Shown here: positions 25,974-34,327 of the stretch, in pieces
Layout of the letters: each line of letters begins with the position of its first letter
How positions within the stretch are numbered: the first letter of the stretch is position 1
NCBI GenBank assembly: GCA_964511385.1
Contig: CAZEFE010000005.1
Coordinates: 62,001 to 126,000, forward strand
Origin: CAILHX01 sp964511385
GTDB lineage: Bacteria; Pseudomonadota; Gammaproteobacteria; Burkholderiales; Methylophilaceae
DNA length: 64,000 nucleotides
Reading direction: 5' to 3'
Position numbers and translations under genes: made by a program
Notes under the pieces: model-generated
What the model was told of the DNA's origin: nothing
The model's input: the letters and a program-made list of their open reading frames with translations, nothing else
Databases searched by the model: none

Positions 25974-26465
25974 ATGTCAGCAACCGCAGCAGCACTCGCA
26001 GAAATACCGGCAGACGAGCAAACGAATCCGTGGGAATCGTCTTTCGTCAAGGAACTGGTCAAGCAATGGCGCGCCCAGGATACCCACGGCGCATGGGAAG
26101 GCAAGGATAACGCCGCCCTGCTCGCCCCCTACATCATTACCAAGGAACAGCGCCGCGAAATGCCCATCATCGGCGATCCCGACCCGGAAACCATCTGGCG
26201 CCTGGAACTGTTCTACAACGCCATCGGCCTGGCCGTGGAGCGCGAAACCGGCATCATGGTGTCGCCGATGATGAAGATGCACCACGAAGGCTTCGGCAAG
26301 ATGATCCTCACCGCCGGACGGCTGGTGGTGGTCAACCGTCACCTGCGCGACGTGCACCGTTTCGGTTTCGAGAGCATGGAAAAACTGGCGGCCGAGGGCG
26401 AGAAGCAGGTTGCGCTGGCGGTGGCGATGATCCGCCAGTTCCCGGACGTCGCGAATTACGGTTGA
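25974..26465 (+). CDS. NifX-associated nitrogen fixation protein (DUF269)
   Basis: 163 residues of the DUF269 family, nearly always encoded just after nifX. Characteristic are PFVKELVKQWR-like helical N-terminus (here SFVKELVKQWRAQD), GDPDPETIWRLELFYNAIGLAVERETG and MMKMHHEGFGKMILTAGRLVVV. The role is unknown but it is thought to act in cofactor assembly. A GGAGAAAC sits before the ATG. Confidence 0.94.
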   Translation: MSATAAALAEIPADEQTNPWESSFVKELVKQWRAQDTHGAWEGKDNAALLAPYIITKEQRREMPIIGDPDPETIWRLELFYNAIGLAVERETGIMVSPMMKMHHEGFGKMILTAGRLVVVNRHLRDVHRFGFESMEKLAAEGEKQVALAVAMIRQFPDVANYG

Positions 26466-26488
26466 TATTCAATACCTAGGAGCGAGCA

Positions 26489-26686
26489 ATGAGCGACATC
26501 GACACCATCAAGGCCGAGGTAAAGAAACTCAACGCCCAGGCCACGCAGTTGAAAATGGATTTGCACGACCTTTCCGAAGACTTGCCCACCGGCTGGGAGA
26601 AAATTCCCGAAGTGGCGGCAAAAACCTTCAAGGCATATGAACAACTTACCGAAGCCAGGAAGAAGCTGGCGGCAGCAGGAGGCTAA
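26489..26686 (+). CDS. Small nif-associated helical protein (DUF683 / CCE_0567 type)
   Basis: 65 residues, entirely helix-forming: heptad-like IDTIKAEVKKLNAQATQLKMDLHDL then DLPTGWEKIPEVAAKTF. This matches the DUF683 family that follows the DUF269 gene in nif operons; a homologue forms a metal-binding helical bundle. It is separated from fdxB by one base. Confidence 0.9.
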   Translation: MSDIDTIKAEVKKLNAQATQLKMDLHDLSEDLPTGWEKIPEVAAKTFKAYEQLTEARKKLAAAGG

Positions 26687-26687
26687 C

Positions 26688-26993
26688 ATGGCATTTACCG
26701 TAACCTTACCCGGCGGCATCGTCTGGACACCAAAATTCGCCGAGAGCATCACCGAAGAGAAATGCATCGGTTGCGGCCGCTGCTTCCGCGTCTGCGGGCG
26801 CGACGTGCTACAGCTGGTCGGCATCGATGACGAAGGCGAGCGCATCGCCGTAGCGCTGGGCGACGATGACGACGACGGTGAATACGAAAAGAAGGTGATG
26901 ACCATCGCCCATCCGGAAAACTGCGTTGGCTGCGAAGCCTGCGCCAAGATCTGCCCGAAGAAATGCTACACGCACGCACCGGCCGCAGCTTGA
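26688..26993 (+). CDS. fdxB: Nif-specific ferredoxin III (2[4Fe-4S] type)
   Basis: 101 residues. Two cluster-binding regions, EKCIGCGRCFRVCGRD near residue 22 and ENCVGCEACAKICPKKC near residue 78, are separated by an acidic loop (ALGDDDDDGEYEKK). This is the FdxB ferredoxin of the nifENX operons, a probable electron donor for cofactor assembly or nitrogenase. The ATG at 26688 follows the preceding stop and a GGAGG; a longer in-frame reading overlaps the upstream gene. Confidence 0.95.
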   Translation: MAFTVTLPGGIVWTPKFAESITEEKCIGCGRCFRVCGRDVLQLVGIDDEGERIAVALGDDDDDGEYEKKVMTIAHPENCVGCEACAKICPKKCYTHAPAAA

Positions 26994-27011
26994 TGGCGTA
27001 GTCTCCCTGTT

Positions 27012-27419
27012 ATGCGCACGCAAACCATCCCGATCAGTTCCGCACCTGTCCGCATGACGGACAGGCTGGAGAACCGCATGGATGAGTTCGACGACCTGGT
27101 TGAACTGCTGCTGGACCACGGATGCGATGACAGCCGGGAAACGCACGACTGGGCGGTGTTCATCGCCACGGCCTGCATGGGAGACAATCACCTGTGGCAG
27201 GACATGGGGCTATCCAGCCGGGCCGTGTTGTCCGAGTTGATGCAGGCGCGTTTCCCCGCGCTTTCCGCCAAGAATACCGGCGACATGAAGTGGAAGAAAT
27301 TCTTTTACAAGCAACTGTGCGAACGGGCCGACATTTTCATCTGCAAATCGCCGTCCTGCGGCGTATGCGTGGATTACAGCAAGTGTTTTGGCCCGGAAGA
27401 CGCAGCCCCTGAAAAATGA
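27012..27419 (+). CDS. nifQ: Molybdenum-donating protein NifQ
   Basis: 135 residues, shorter than the usual 165-190 owing to a short N-terminus. The C-terminal metal motif CKSPSCGVCVDYSKC is an exact C-X4-C-X2-C-X5-C, the Mo-Fe-S cluster site of NifQ, and DDLVELLLDHG, WAVFIATACMGDNHLWQDMGL and MKWKKFFYKQLC are conserved. It supplies Mo to NifEN. Its stop overlaps the next gene's start by four bases. Confidence 0.95.
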   Translation: MRTQTIPISSAPVRMTDRLENRMDEFDDLVELLLDHGCDDSRETHDWAVFIATACMGDNHLWQDMGLSSRAVLSELMQARFPALSAKNTGDMKWKKFFYKQLCERADIFICKSPSCGVCVDYSKCFGPEDAAPEK

Positions 27420-29056
27420 ACCCGGAGCCAGCGGCGCTGCAAACCGTCCGCGCTTACCACCAGCGTAGCAAACACCGCTTCGAGGCCTATGCGCCAGGGC
27501 CGGGGACGCTGGACTGGGATGCCCAGCCGGCGCCGTTCCGCCATTTTGCAGGCACACCCCACATTGCGCTGCCCAGTCTGGGCCAGGCTGCACAACACCC
27601 GCAGATCGCCGCTGCGCTGCGTCGCCCGTTTTCTGCGCTGACCGCGCCAACCCCGCCACTGGTGCCCAGCCTGGAAACGCTCAGCGTGCTGCTGCAACTG
27701 GCGCTCGGCATCACCGCGTGGAAGACCTACGGGCCGGACCGCTGGGCGGTGCGCGCCAATCCTTCCAGCGGCAACCTGCACCCGGTCGAGGGCTACCTGT
27801 TCCTGCGCGGCATTCCGGGACTGTTCGACGGACTGTACCACTACTGCCCGGATAACCACGCGCTGGAATGCCGGGCTGAATTCGAAGCCAGCCCCGGCCC
27901 GCCGCAGGTGCTCATCGGCCTGTCCAGCATCATGTGGCGCGAAGCCTGGAAATACGGCGAACGCGCGTTCCGCTACTGCCAGCTCGACACCGGCCATGCC
28001 GTGGGCGCCCTGCGCTACGCCGCCGCCTTGCTCGGCTGGCCGCTCACCGAGCAACCGCAAGTGGGCACGGCAACGCTGGAACAATGGCTGGGGCTGGATC
28101 GCAGCGAAGATTTTCCCGCCGGGAGGTATCCCGACACCGAACTGGAAGAAGCCGAAATCCTGCTGGCGCTGGAACCCGGCGGCACGGCATGGCTGGAGCG
28201 AGCCTGCGCCAGCGCATGCTGGTACGGCACCGCCAGCACCATAGACCGGCACCCCATGTACCAGTGGCCCGTTATCGAAGAAGTGGCGGCTGCCAGCCGG
28301 CATGGGGTTGCGGCACAGGAACCGCCGCCAACGCCACTGTCGGCAGATGCCGTTGCCGCGCCCGCTACCGACATCACGGCGGCAAGTGTGATCCTGCACC
28401 GTCGCAGCGCCCAGCGCTTCGATGCACGCCATGTCATGCCGCAACAGGACTTTTATGCGCTGCTGGATGCCATGCTGCCGCGCGGCCAGGCCCCGTGGGA
28501 TGTGCTTTCCGCCACGCCCCGCATCGGCCTGGTGTTGCTCGTGCACCGGGTCCAGGGGCTGGAGCCCGGCCTGTACCTGCTGCCGCGCAGCCATCAGGTT
28601 GCGGCACTGTTGAGTGAAAGCCTGGATCAACGCTTCCTGCGGCAGCCGGTAGCCGGCGCACCGCCACATCTGGCGCTGCAGTTGCTGGCGCCCACGGCAC
28701 CCGCCGAACTGCACCGGGTAGCCCGCAGCCTGCATTGCCATCAGGACATCGCCGCCAACGCTTGCCTGGCGCTGGGCATGCTGGCGGATTTTGATGCCGC
28801 TATCGAGCGCGATCCGTCGGCTTACCGTGCGCTGTACCGCGAAGCCGGGCTGATCGGCCAGACGCTGTACCTGCAGGCGGAAGCGCTGGATTTAAGCGGC
28901 ACCGGCATCGGCTGTTATTTCGACGACCCGTTCCACGACCTGCTGGGACTGCATGGCACGTGCCTGCAAAGCCTGTACCACTTCACGGTGGGCCTCGCGC
29001 TGGAGGACGCGCGCATTGAAACCAAAATCACCTACGACCCGGAGCTGACATCATGA
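27416..29056 (+). CDS. SagB/ThcOx-type nitroreductase-family dehydrogenase
   Basis: 546 residues with two copies of the FMN nitroreductase fold. The first (residues about 95-270) has AVRANPSSGNLHPVEGY and YCQLDTGHAVGALRYAAALLG. The second (about 320-545) starts IILHRRSAQRFDARHVM-like (here VILHRRSAQRFDARHV). SagB enzymes oxidise thiazolines/oxazolines in peptide natural products, but no precursor or cyclodehydratase is nearby. Members of this family recur after nifQ in some nif clusters. Translational coupling on both sides (ATGA overlaps) makes it part of the nifEN operon. Substrate unknown. Confidence 0.85.
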   Translation: MNPEPAALQTVRAYHQRSKHRFEAYAPGPGTLDWDAQPAPFRHFAGTPHIALPSLGQAAQHPQIAAALRRPFSALTAPTPPLVPSLETLSVLLQLALGITAWKTYGPDRWAVRANPSSGNLHPVEGYLFLRGIPGLFDGLYHYCPDNHALECRAEFEASPGPPQVLIGLSSIMWREAWKYGERAFRYCQLDTGHAVGALRYAAALLGWPLTEQPQVGTATLEQWLGLDRSEDFPAGRYPDTELEEAEILLALEPGGTAWLERACASACWYGTASTIDRHPMYQWPVIEEVAAASRHGVAAQEPPPTPLSADAVAAPATDITAASVILHRRSAQRFDARHVMPQQDFYALLDAMLPRGQAPWDVLSATPRIGLVLLVHRVQGLEPGLYLLPRSHQVAALLSESLDQRFLRQPVAGAPPHLALQLLAPTAPAELHRVARSLHCHQDIAANACLALGMLADFDAAIERDPSAYRALYREAGLIGQTLYLQAEALDLSGTGIGCYFDDPFHDLLGLHGTCLQSLYHFTVGLALEDARIETKITYDPELTS

Positions 29057-29835
29057 CGGCCTACCACCGTATCACCCCCAAACAAGCGGCCGAGCACATT
29101 CGCCGCTCGCGCGCCGGCATCCAGACACTGGCGCTGTTCGATACCCGCGATGAGGCGAGTTATGCCAAATCCCACATCAAGGGCGCCGACCACCTGGCCG
29201 AACGCAATTTCGGCCAGGCCATCGCCACGCTGCCGAAACACGTGCCGGTGATGATCTACTGCTACCACGGCAACGCCAGCCAGGTGTATGCCAACATGTT
29301 TACGGATTTCCGCTTTGCCAAGGTCTACAGCGTGGATGGCGGCTATGAAGCGCTGGCGCCGGTGCTGCCCGACCCACCCGCGCTGGGCGTGCAATCCAGC
29401 CCGGCATTGGGCGATTTTATTGCCACCCACCATTTCGACCCGGACAACCTCGACAGCCCGTGGGAACATGCCCTCACCCCGCTGATGCGCGCCGCGCTGC
29501 AGGGCAACGACGGCCTGGCCGCAGAACTGCTGGCGCACGGTGTCAACATCCACCTACGCAACAGCGACGGCAACAACGCGTTATGGCTGGCTTGCGTGTC
29601 GGGCAACGCGAGCCTGGTGCAGCGGCTGATAGACTCCGGTATCGACCTCGACAACCGCAACCTTACCGGTGCCACTGCCTTGATGTACACCGCCTCCAGC
29701 GGCAAGCCCGACATGATGGAGCTGCTGCTGGAAAACGGCGCCGACCCGCTGATCCGCACCGACGACGGTTACCTGGCGGGAGAACTGGCGGCAACGGCGG
29801 AATGCCTGCAACTGCTGCGCTATACCCTGGCCTGA
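29053..29835 (+). CDS. Rhodanese-ankyrin fusion protein
   Basis: 260 residues in two parts. Residues about 1-105 are a rhodanese domain: RITPKQAAEHI, LFDTRDEASYAKSHIKGADHL, and active-site loop VMIYCYHGNAS with the catalytic Cys near residue 78. Residues about 135-255 are three to four ankyrin repeats (TPLMRAALQGNDGLAAELLAHG, NNALWLACVSGNASLVQRLI, TALMYTASSGKPDMMELLLENG). It could deliver sulfur to a protein bound by the ankyrin part, for example in Fe-S or cofactor assembly. It is the last gene of the nifEN operon. Confidence 0.88.
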   Translation: MTAYHRITPKQAAEHIRRSRAGIQTLALFDTRDEASYAKSHIKGADHLAERNFGQAIATLPKHVPVMIYCYHGNASQVYANMFTDFRFAKVYSVDGGYEALAPVLPDPPALGVQSSPALGDFIATHHFDPDNLDSPWEHALTPLMRAALQGNDGLAAELLAHGVNIHLRNSDGNNALWLACVSGNASLVQRLIDSGIDLDNRNLTGATALMYTASSGKPDMMELLLENGADPLIRTDDGYLAGELAATAECLQLLRYTLA

Positions 29836-29917
29836 GCCTCACCAAACCGGGGCATACGCCTGCACCACCCTGCCCCGATCTGGTGCAAAAACCATATTCC
29901 TCCATCATGGTATTAAT

Positions 29918-29930
29918 TAACTTATTGATA
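29918..29930. promoter_or_regulatory. IHF-like site upstream of the ATP-grasp/Anbu operon
   Basis: TAA-CTTA-TTGATA matches the IHF consensus (reverse of WATCAANNNNTTR) exactly, 18 bases upstream of the -24 element of the promoter below. Confidence 0.6.
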
Positions 29931-29947
29931 TTGATGATTAAATAAGC

Positions 29948-29962
29948 TGGCATAACGATTGC
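29948..29962 (+). promoter_or_regulatory. Sigma-54 promoter of the ATP-grasp/Anbu operon
   Basis: TGGCAT-AACGA-TTGC, correct -24/-12 elements, 16 bases before the first ATG (so a very short leader). No TGT-N10-ACA was found between it and the preceding gene, so the activator could be NifA acting at a degenerate site or another sigma-54 activator. Confidence 0.75.
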
Positions 29963-29977
29963 TCATGCATTGTTACT

Positions 29978-31405
29978 ATGGCTACCAATACAGCATTCGA
30001 CGAAATGCACGCAGCGGGGGGAGATGTCCGCGAGATTTACCGTAACTTTGCCGGATGGCTCAACGGCATCAGCCACGCCCATCTCGCGCAGAAAACCAGG
30101 GAGGCCGAGCTGCTGTTCCGGCGCGTCGGCATCACTTTCAACGTCTATGGCGAGGATGCCGGTGCCGAGCGGCTGATCCCGTTCGACGTGCTGCCGCGCA
30201 TCCTGGACGCCGCCGAATGGCAACACCTGTCTGCGGGCGCGATCCAGCGCGTGCGGGCGCTCAACGCCTTCCTGCACGACCTGTACCATGATCAGGACAT
30301 CATCCGCGCCGGCATCATGCCAGCCTCGCTGCTCACCAACGAGATGTATCGCCCGGAAATGCAGGGAGTGGACGTACCGGGCCGCATTTACGCGCACATC
30401 GCCGGCATCGACATCGTCCGCACCGGCGAAAACCAGTTCTACGTGCTGGAAGACAACCTGCGCACCCCTTCCGGTGTGTCCTACATGCTTGAAGACCGCC
30501 GGATGATGATGCGGCTGTTCCCGGAGCTGTTCCGCCGCTATTCAATTGCGCCGGTGGAGCACTACCCGCAGGTGCTGCTCAACAACCTGCGCGCCGTGGC
30601 GCAGCCCGGCGTGCAAAGCCCGACAGTCGTGCTGCTCACGCCGGGCGCCTATAACAGCGCCTATTTCGAACACGCATTCCTCGCCCAGCAAATGGGCATC
30701 GAACTGGTGGAGGGCCAGGACCTGTTCATCAAGGACAATGCCGTGTTCATGCGCACCACCGAAGGGCCGCGGCGGGTGGACGTGATTTACCGGCGCATCG
30801 ACGACGATTTTCTCGACCCCCTGGCGTTCAGGTCGGATTCCATGCTGGGCGTGCCCGGCCTGGCGGCGGTCTACCGCAACGGCGGGGTAACGCTGGCCAA
30901 TGCCATCGGCACCGGCGTGGCGGACGACAAGGCGACCTATACCTACGTGCCGGACATGGTGCGCTTTTACCTGGGCGAGGAACCGATCCTGTCCAACGTC
31001 CCGACTTACAAGCTTTCCATCGAGGATGACCGCAAATACGTGCTCGACCACCTGGATGAACTGGTGGTCAAGGAAGTGCAAGGTTCCGGCGGCTACGGCA
31101 TGCTGGTGGGGCCGACCGCATCGAAACAGCAGATCGCGGACTTCCGGGCACGCATCCTCGCCAACCCTGACAACTACATCGCCCAGCCCACGCTGGCGCT
31201 TTCTACCTGCCCCACGCTGGTGGAGCAAGGGGTGGCGCCGCGGCACGTCGACCTGCGCCCTTTCGTGCTGTCCGGCAAGACCGTCACGCTGGTGCCCGGC
31301 GCGTTATGCCGGGTGGCGTTGCGGGAAGGCTCGCTGGTGGTGAATTCGTCGCAGGGCGGCGGCACCAAGGACACCTGGGTGTTGAACGAGGCCGCATCAT
31401 GCTGA
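29978..31405 (+). CDS. Circularly permuted ATP-grasp peptide-ligase-like protein
   Basis: 475 residues of the family formerly DUF404/DUF407, a predicted carboxylate-amine ligase. Visible blocks are FNVYGEDAGAERLIPFDVLPRIL, GENQFYVLEDNLRTPSGVSYMLEDRR near residue 150, VDVIYRRIDDDFLDPLAFR and VVKEVQGSGGYGMLVGP. These four-gene operons (ATP-grasp, alpha-E, transglutaminase, Anbu) are a known conserved set proposed to make and process a short peptide or tag. Here the set sits inside the nif island with its own sigma-54 promoter. Confidence 0.92.
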   Translation: MATNTAFDEMHAAGGDVREIYRNFAGWLNGISHAHLAQKTREAELLFRRVGITFNVYGEDAGAERLIPFDVLPRILDAAEWQHLSAGAIQRVRALNAFLHDLYHDQDIIRAGIMPASLLTNEMYRPEMQGVDVPGRIYAHIAGIDIVRTGENQFYVLEDNLRTPSGVSYMLEDRRMMMRLFPELFRRYSIAPVEHYPQVLLNNLRAVAQPGVQSPTVVLLTPGAYNSAYFEHAFLAQQMGIELVEGQDLFIKDNAVFMRTTEGPRRVDVIYRRIDDDFLDPLAFRSDSMLGVPGLAAVYRNGGVTLANAIGTGVADDKATYTYVPDMVRFYLGEEPILSNVPTYKLSIEDDRKYVLDHLDELVVKEVQGSGGYGMLVGPTASKQQIADFRARILANPDNYIAQPTLALSTCPTLVEQGVAPRHVDLRPFVLSGKTVTLVPGALCRVALREGSLVVNSSQGGGTKDTWVLNEAASC

Positions 31406-32346
31406 GCCGCACCGCCGACCACCTCTACTGGATGGCACGTTATATCGAACGCGCCGAGAACATGGCACGGGTGCTGGACGTAACCTACAAGATGTCGCTG
31501 GTGCCCAACGCCGCCCAGAGCGAATCCGCGCTGTGGCAGCCGCCGGTGCGCATCGCCGGCGACATGGCGGCCTTCGAGCGCGACTACGGCAGCTACAGCG
31601 CCGCCAGCGTGCTGCACTACATGGCGCTGGACCCGCACAATCCTTCCAGTATTGTCAGCGCGCTGAGCAATGCCCGGGAGAACGCGCGCGCGGTGCGCGT
31701 GGCGATGTCGTCCGAAATGTGGGAAAACGTCAACTCGCTGTGGCTGGAGTTGCAGGGGCGCCTGAAAAATGGCCTGGCCGAAGCCGACCTGAGCGAATTC
31801 TGCGACTGGGTCAAATCGCGCTCCCACCTGTTTCGCGGCGTGACGTTCGGCACCATGCTGCGCGACGACGGCTACAAATTCGTGCGGCTGGGCACGTTCA
31901 TCGAACGCGCCGACAACACGGCGCGCCTGCTCGACGTGAAGTACCACCTGCTGCTGCCCTCGGAGGAAGAAGTCGGCGGCGCGGTGGACTACTACGAATG
32001 GAGCTCGCTACTGCGCTCGGTATCCGCCTTCGAGGCTTACCAAAAGGTATTCCACGACACCATCGAGCCGTGGAAAGTGGCCGAGCTACTGGTACTGCGC
32101 GACGACATGCCACGTTCGCTGCACGCTTGCATGGACGAAATCACGCCCATCCTGGAACAGCTATGCGATGCGCGCGGCTGGGAATGCCTGCGCCAGGCCG
32201 GGGAATTACACGCCCGGCTGCACTATGGCCGCATGGAAGACATTTTTCAGGAAGGGCTGCATGAATTCCTGCAGGATTTTGTCATCCATAACAACAGCCT
32301 GGGCAGTGAAATCCAGAACACCTTCCTCAATGCCCCGATGACCTGA
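31399..32346 (+). CDS. Alpha-E domain protein
   Basis: 315 residues of the all-helical alpha-E family (formerly DUF403): MLSRTADHLYWMARYIERAENMARVLDV at the start, SHLFRGVTFGTMLRDDGYKFVRLGTFIERADNTARLLDVKY in the middle. Function unknown; it always accompanies the permuted ATP-grasp protein and probably acts as its partner. The ATG at 31399 overlaps the previous gene by seven bases. Confidence 0.92.
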   Translation: MLSRTADHLYWMARYIERAENMARVLDVTYKMSLVPNAAQSESALWQPPVRIAGDMAAFERDYGSYSAASVLHYMALDPHNPSSIVSALSNARENARAVRVAMSSEMWENVNSLWLELQGRLKNGLAEADLSEFCDWVKSRSHLFRGVTFGTMLRDDGYKFVRLGTFIERADNTARLLDVKYHLLLPSEEEVGGAVDYYEWSSLLRSVSAFEAYQKVFHDTIEPWKVAELLVLRDDMPRSLHACMDEITPILEQLCDARGWECLRQAGELHARLHYGRMEDIFQEGLHEFLQDFVIHNNSLGSEIQNTFLNAPMT

Positions 32347-32357
32347 AAGGCCATGCC

Positions 32358-33146
32358 ATGCATCTGACCATAGAACATAGAACCCGCTACGCCTATGCCG
32401 CCCCGGTGGATTACACCATCCAGCAATTGCGGCTGACGCCGCAGGATGGCTTCGGCCAGCGCGTCAAACGCTGGGAAATCATCGTCAAAGGCAACATGTC
32501 GCCGTTTGCCGATGCGTTCGGCAACGCCTCCCATACACTGGTGGTGGATACGCCGCACGACTTTGTCGACATCATTGCCCGTGGCGAAGTCGAAACCGAT
32601 CTCGACCTGCCGCCGCGGGAAGACCGGCTGGCGCTGCCGGTTTATTTGCGCAACACGCCACTGACGCAGCCGGATGAGGCGCTGCGCGAGTTCGCCGCAT
32701 ATTTTGCCGCCACCGGCCACGTCAATGAGATCGTGCTGAACGCGCTCATGCACGGCATTCGTTCCCGTGTGCGCTACAGCAAAGGCGCCACCGATGTGCA
32801 GACCACCGCGGCAGAAGCCTTTCAGGCCGGTGAAGGGGTTTGCCAGGACCATGCGCATATCTTCATTGCCTGCTGCCGCATCCTGGGCGTCCCGGCGCGG
32901 TACGTCAGCGGCTACCTGTTCACCGACAATGGCAACCTGGTGGAAAGCCATGCCTGGGCTGACGCCTGGCTGGACGGCAAAGGCTGGCAAAGCTTCGATG
33001 TCTCCAACGGCCAGCGCACCAACGGCATCCATGTGCGGCTGGCTTCCGGGCTGGATTACCGGGATGCCTGCCCGATTGCCGGTATCCGCAAGGGCGGCGG
33101 GCATGAGCAAATGGCTGTACAGGTACAAGTTTCCCAACAACAATAA
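32358..33146 (+). CDS. Transglutaminase-like cysteine peptidase
   Basis: 262 residues. An N-terminal beta domain (MHLTIEHRTRYAYAAPVDYTI) is followed by a papain-like core with the triad Cys in GEGVCQDHAH, His in ESHAWAD and Asp in SFDVSNG. Within this operon type it is thought to cleave or transfer the peptide made by the ATP-grasp protein. Cytoplasmic; no signal sequence. Confidence 0.93.
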   Translation: MHLTIEHRTRYAYAAPVDYTIQQLRLTPQDGFGQRVKRWEIIVKGNMSPFADAFGNASHTLVVDTPHDFVDIIARGEVETDLDLPPREDRLALPVYLRNTPLTQPDEALREFAAYFAATGHVNEIVLNALMHGIRSRVRYSKGATDVQTTAAEAFQAGEGVCQDHAHIFIACCRILGVPARYVSGYLFTDNGNLVESHAWADAWLDGKGWQSFDVSNGQRTNGIHVRLASGLDYRDACPIAGIRKGGGHEQMAVQVQVSQQQ

Positions 33147-33205
33147 TTGAGCCCTCTTTTTCCCGGCGTTATGATGTCGGGCACTTTGATGACGTTGAAT
33201 TCACC

Positions 33206-33940
33206 ATGACTTATTGCGTAGGATTGCTGCTCGAAACCGGCCTGGTAATGGCCGCCGACTCCCGTACCAATGCCGGGGTCGACCATGTCGCCACCTTTCC
33301 CAAGATGACCATTTTCTCGCGGACCGACGAGCGCGTGCTGGTGACCGTCACCGCTGGCAACCTCGCCGTGTCGCAGGCTGTCATCAGCCTGCTCAACAAG
33401 AACATCGCCGACGGCGTCGAACCCAACCTGCACAGCGCGGCCAACATGTTTGAAGCCGCGCGCATCATCGGCGAGGCGGTCAGGATCGTGCACCATGAAG
33501 ATGCCGAACATCTCAAGCGACACTCGGCCGAGTTCAACCAGTCCATCATCCTCGGCGGGCAGATCAAAGGCGAAAAGCCGCGCCTGTTCAACATCTATGC
33601 GGCAGGCAACTTCATCGAAGCAGTTGCGGAAACGCCCTACTTCCAGATCGGCGAAACCAAATACGGCAAACCCATCCTGGACCGGGTCGTCGACAACCGC
33701 AGCGATCTCAATGCGGCGGCAAAATGCACGCTGATCTCATTTGATTCCACCATCCGCAGCAATTTATCCGTGGGCCTGCCGATAGACCTGTTCATCTACC
33801 GTGCCGACAGCTATAACACGGACTGCCAGCAACGCATTACCGAAAGCGACCCCTACTTCACCCAACTGCGCAAAGGCTGGTCGGAAGGCCTGAAACGCGT
33901 ATTTGCCGAGTTGCCCGACCCGGGCTGGTGTAAAGAGTAA
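33206..33940 (+). CDS. Anbu, bacterial proteasome-type peptidase
   Basis: 244 residues of the Ntn-hydrolase superfamily, related to HslV and the 20S beta subunit. MTYCVGLLLETGLVMAADSRTNAG carries the nucleophile Thr2, exposed by removal of Met1, and the Asp/Arg/Lys positions of the family (ADSRTNAG, TFPKM at residue 33). Anbu forms open helical or ring assemblies and lacks a dedicated unfoldase. It ends the four-gene operon and meets a leftward operon tail to tail at 33941-33967, where I see no terminator. Confidence 0.93.
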   Translation: MTYCVGLLLETGLVMAADSRTNAGVDHVATFPKMTIFSRTDERVLVTVTAGNLAVSQAVISLLNKNIADGVEPNLHSAANMFEAARIIGEAVRIVHHEDAEHLKRHSAEFNQSIILGGQIKGEKPRLFNIYAAGNFIEAVAETPYFQIGETKYGKPILDRVVDNRSDLNAAAKCTLISFDSTIRSNLSVGLPIDLFIYRADSYNTDCQQRITESDPYFTQLRKGWSEGLKRVFAELPDPGWCKE

Positions 33941-33967
33941 TCGTCCGCCAATGACCACCTTTTGATC

Positions 33968-34327
33968 CTAGGTAGTGAGCGAGAACAGCTCCGGCGAATT
34001 TTTGCGGTAAACCCGCATCCACATCAGCGTCGCCGGCACCAGCGAACGTATGCCGAACCACAGGGCATCGCGCTCGAAGTCATCCGCCAGCGTCAATTGC
34101 ACGCCTAGCCCGGACCAGCCGGCCCAGTCGATCTCCGCCATGTGCTGCTTGATCCCGGCCGGCAGGTTGGCGGCGGTTTTCGTCATGATGCGCATCTGCG
34201 TCAGCGTTTCCCTCCGGGTAAGGCGGCTGGCGAAAAAATCGTCCGGCTCCAGGCCTTCGGTCAGTGTCAGGATAGATGTTCCCGCCTCTTCCAGTATGCC
34301 GAGCAAGGCGCCTGCCAGCAGCGTCAT
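33968..34327 (-). CDS. HepT-like (DUF86) helical protein
   Basis: 119 residues, helical. The segment RETLTQMRIMTKTAANLPAGIKQ followed by EIDWAGW resembles the DUF86/HepT pattern in which IGEA helices precede a PW.D motif, but the RNase R-X-H motif of HepT toxins is not visible and no MNT-type antitoxin adjoins. It may therefore be a structural relative. It starts inside the TPR gene (ATGA overlap) as the last gene of the fix operon. Confidence 0.6.
   Translation of the reverse strand: MTLLAGALLGILEEAGTSILTLTEGLEPDDFFASRLTRRETLTQMRIMTKTAANLPAGIKQHMAEIDWAGWSGLGVQLTLADDFERDALWFGIRSLVPATLMWMRVYRKNSPELFSLTT

Noticed and set aside
33968..34327. The HepT-like gene as the toxin of a HepT/MntA pair
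   Set aside because: No nucleotidyltransferase antitoxin adjoins and the ribonuclease motif is not visible; it is co-transcribed with fix genes.
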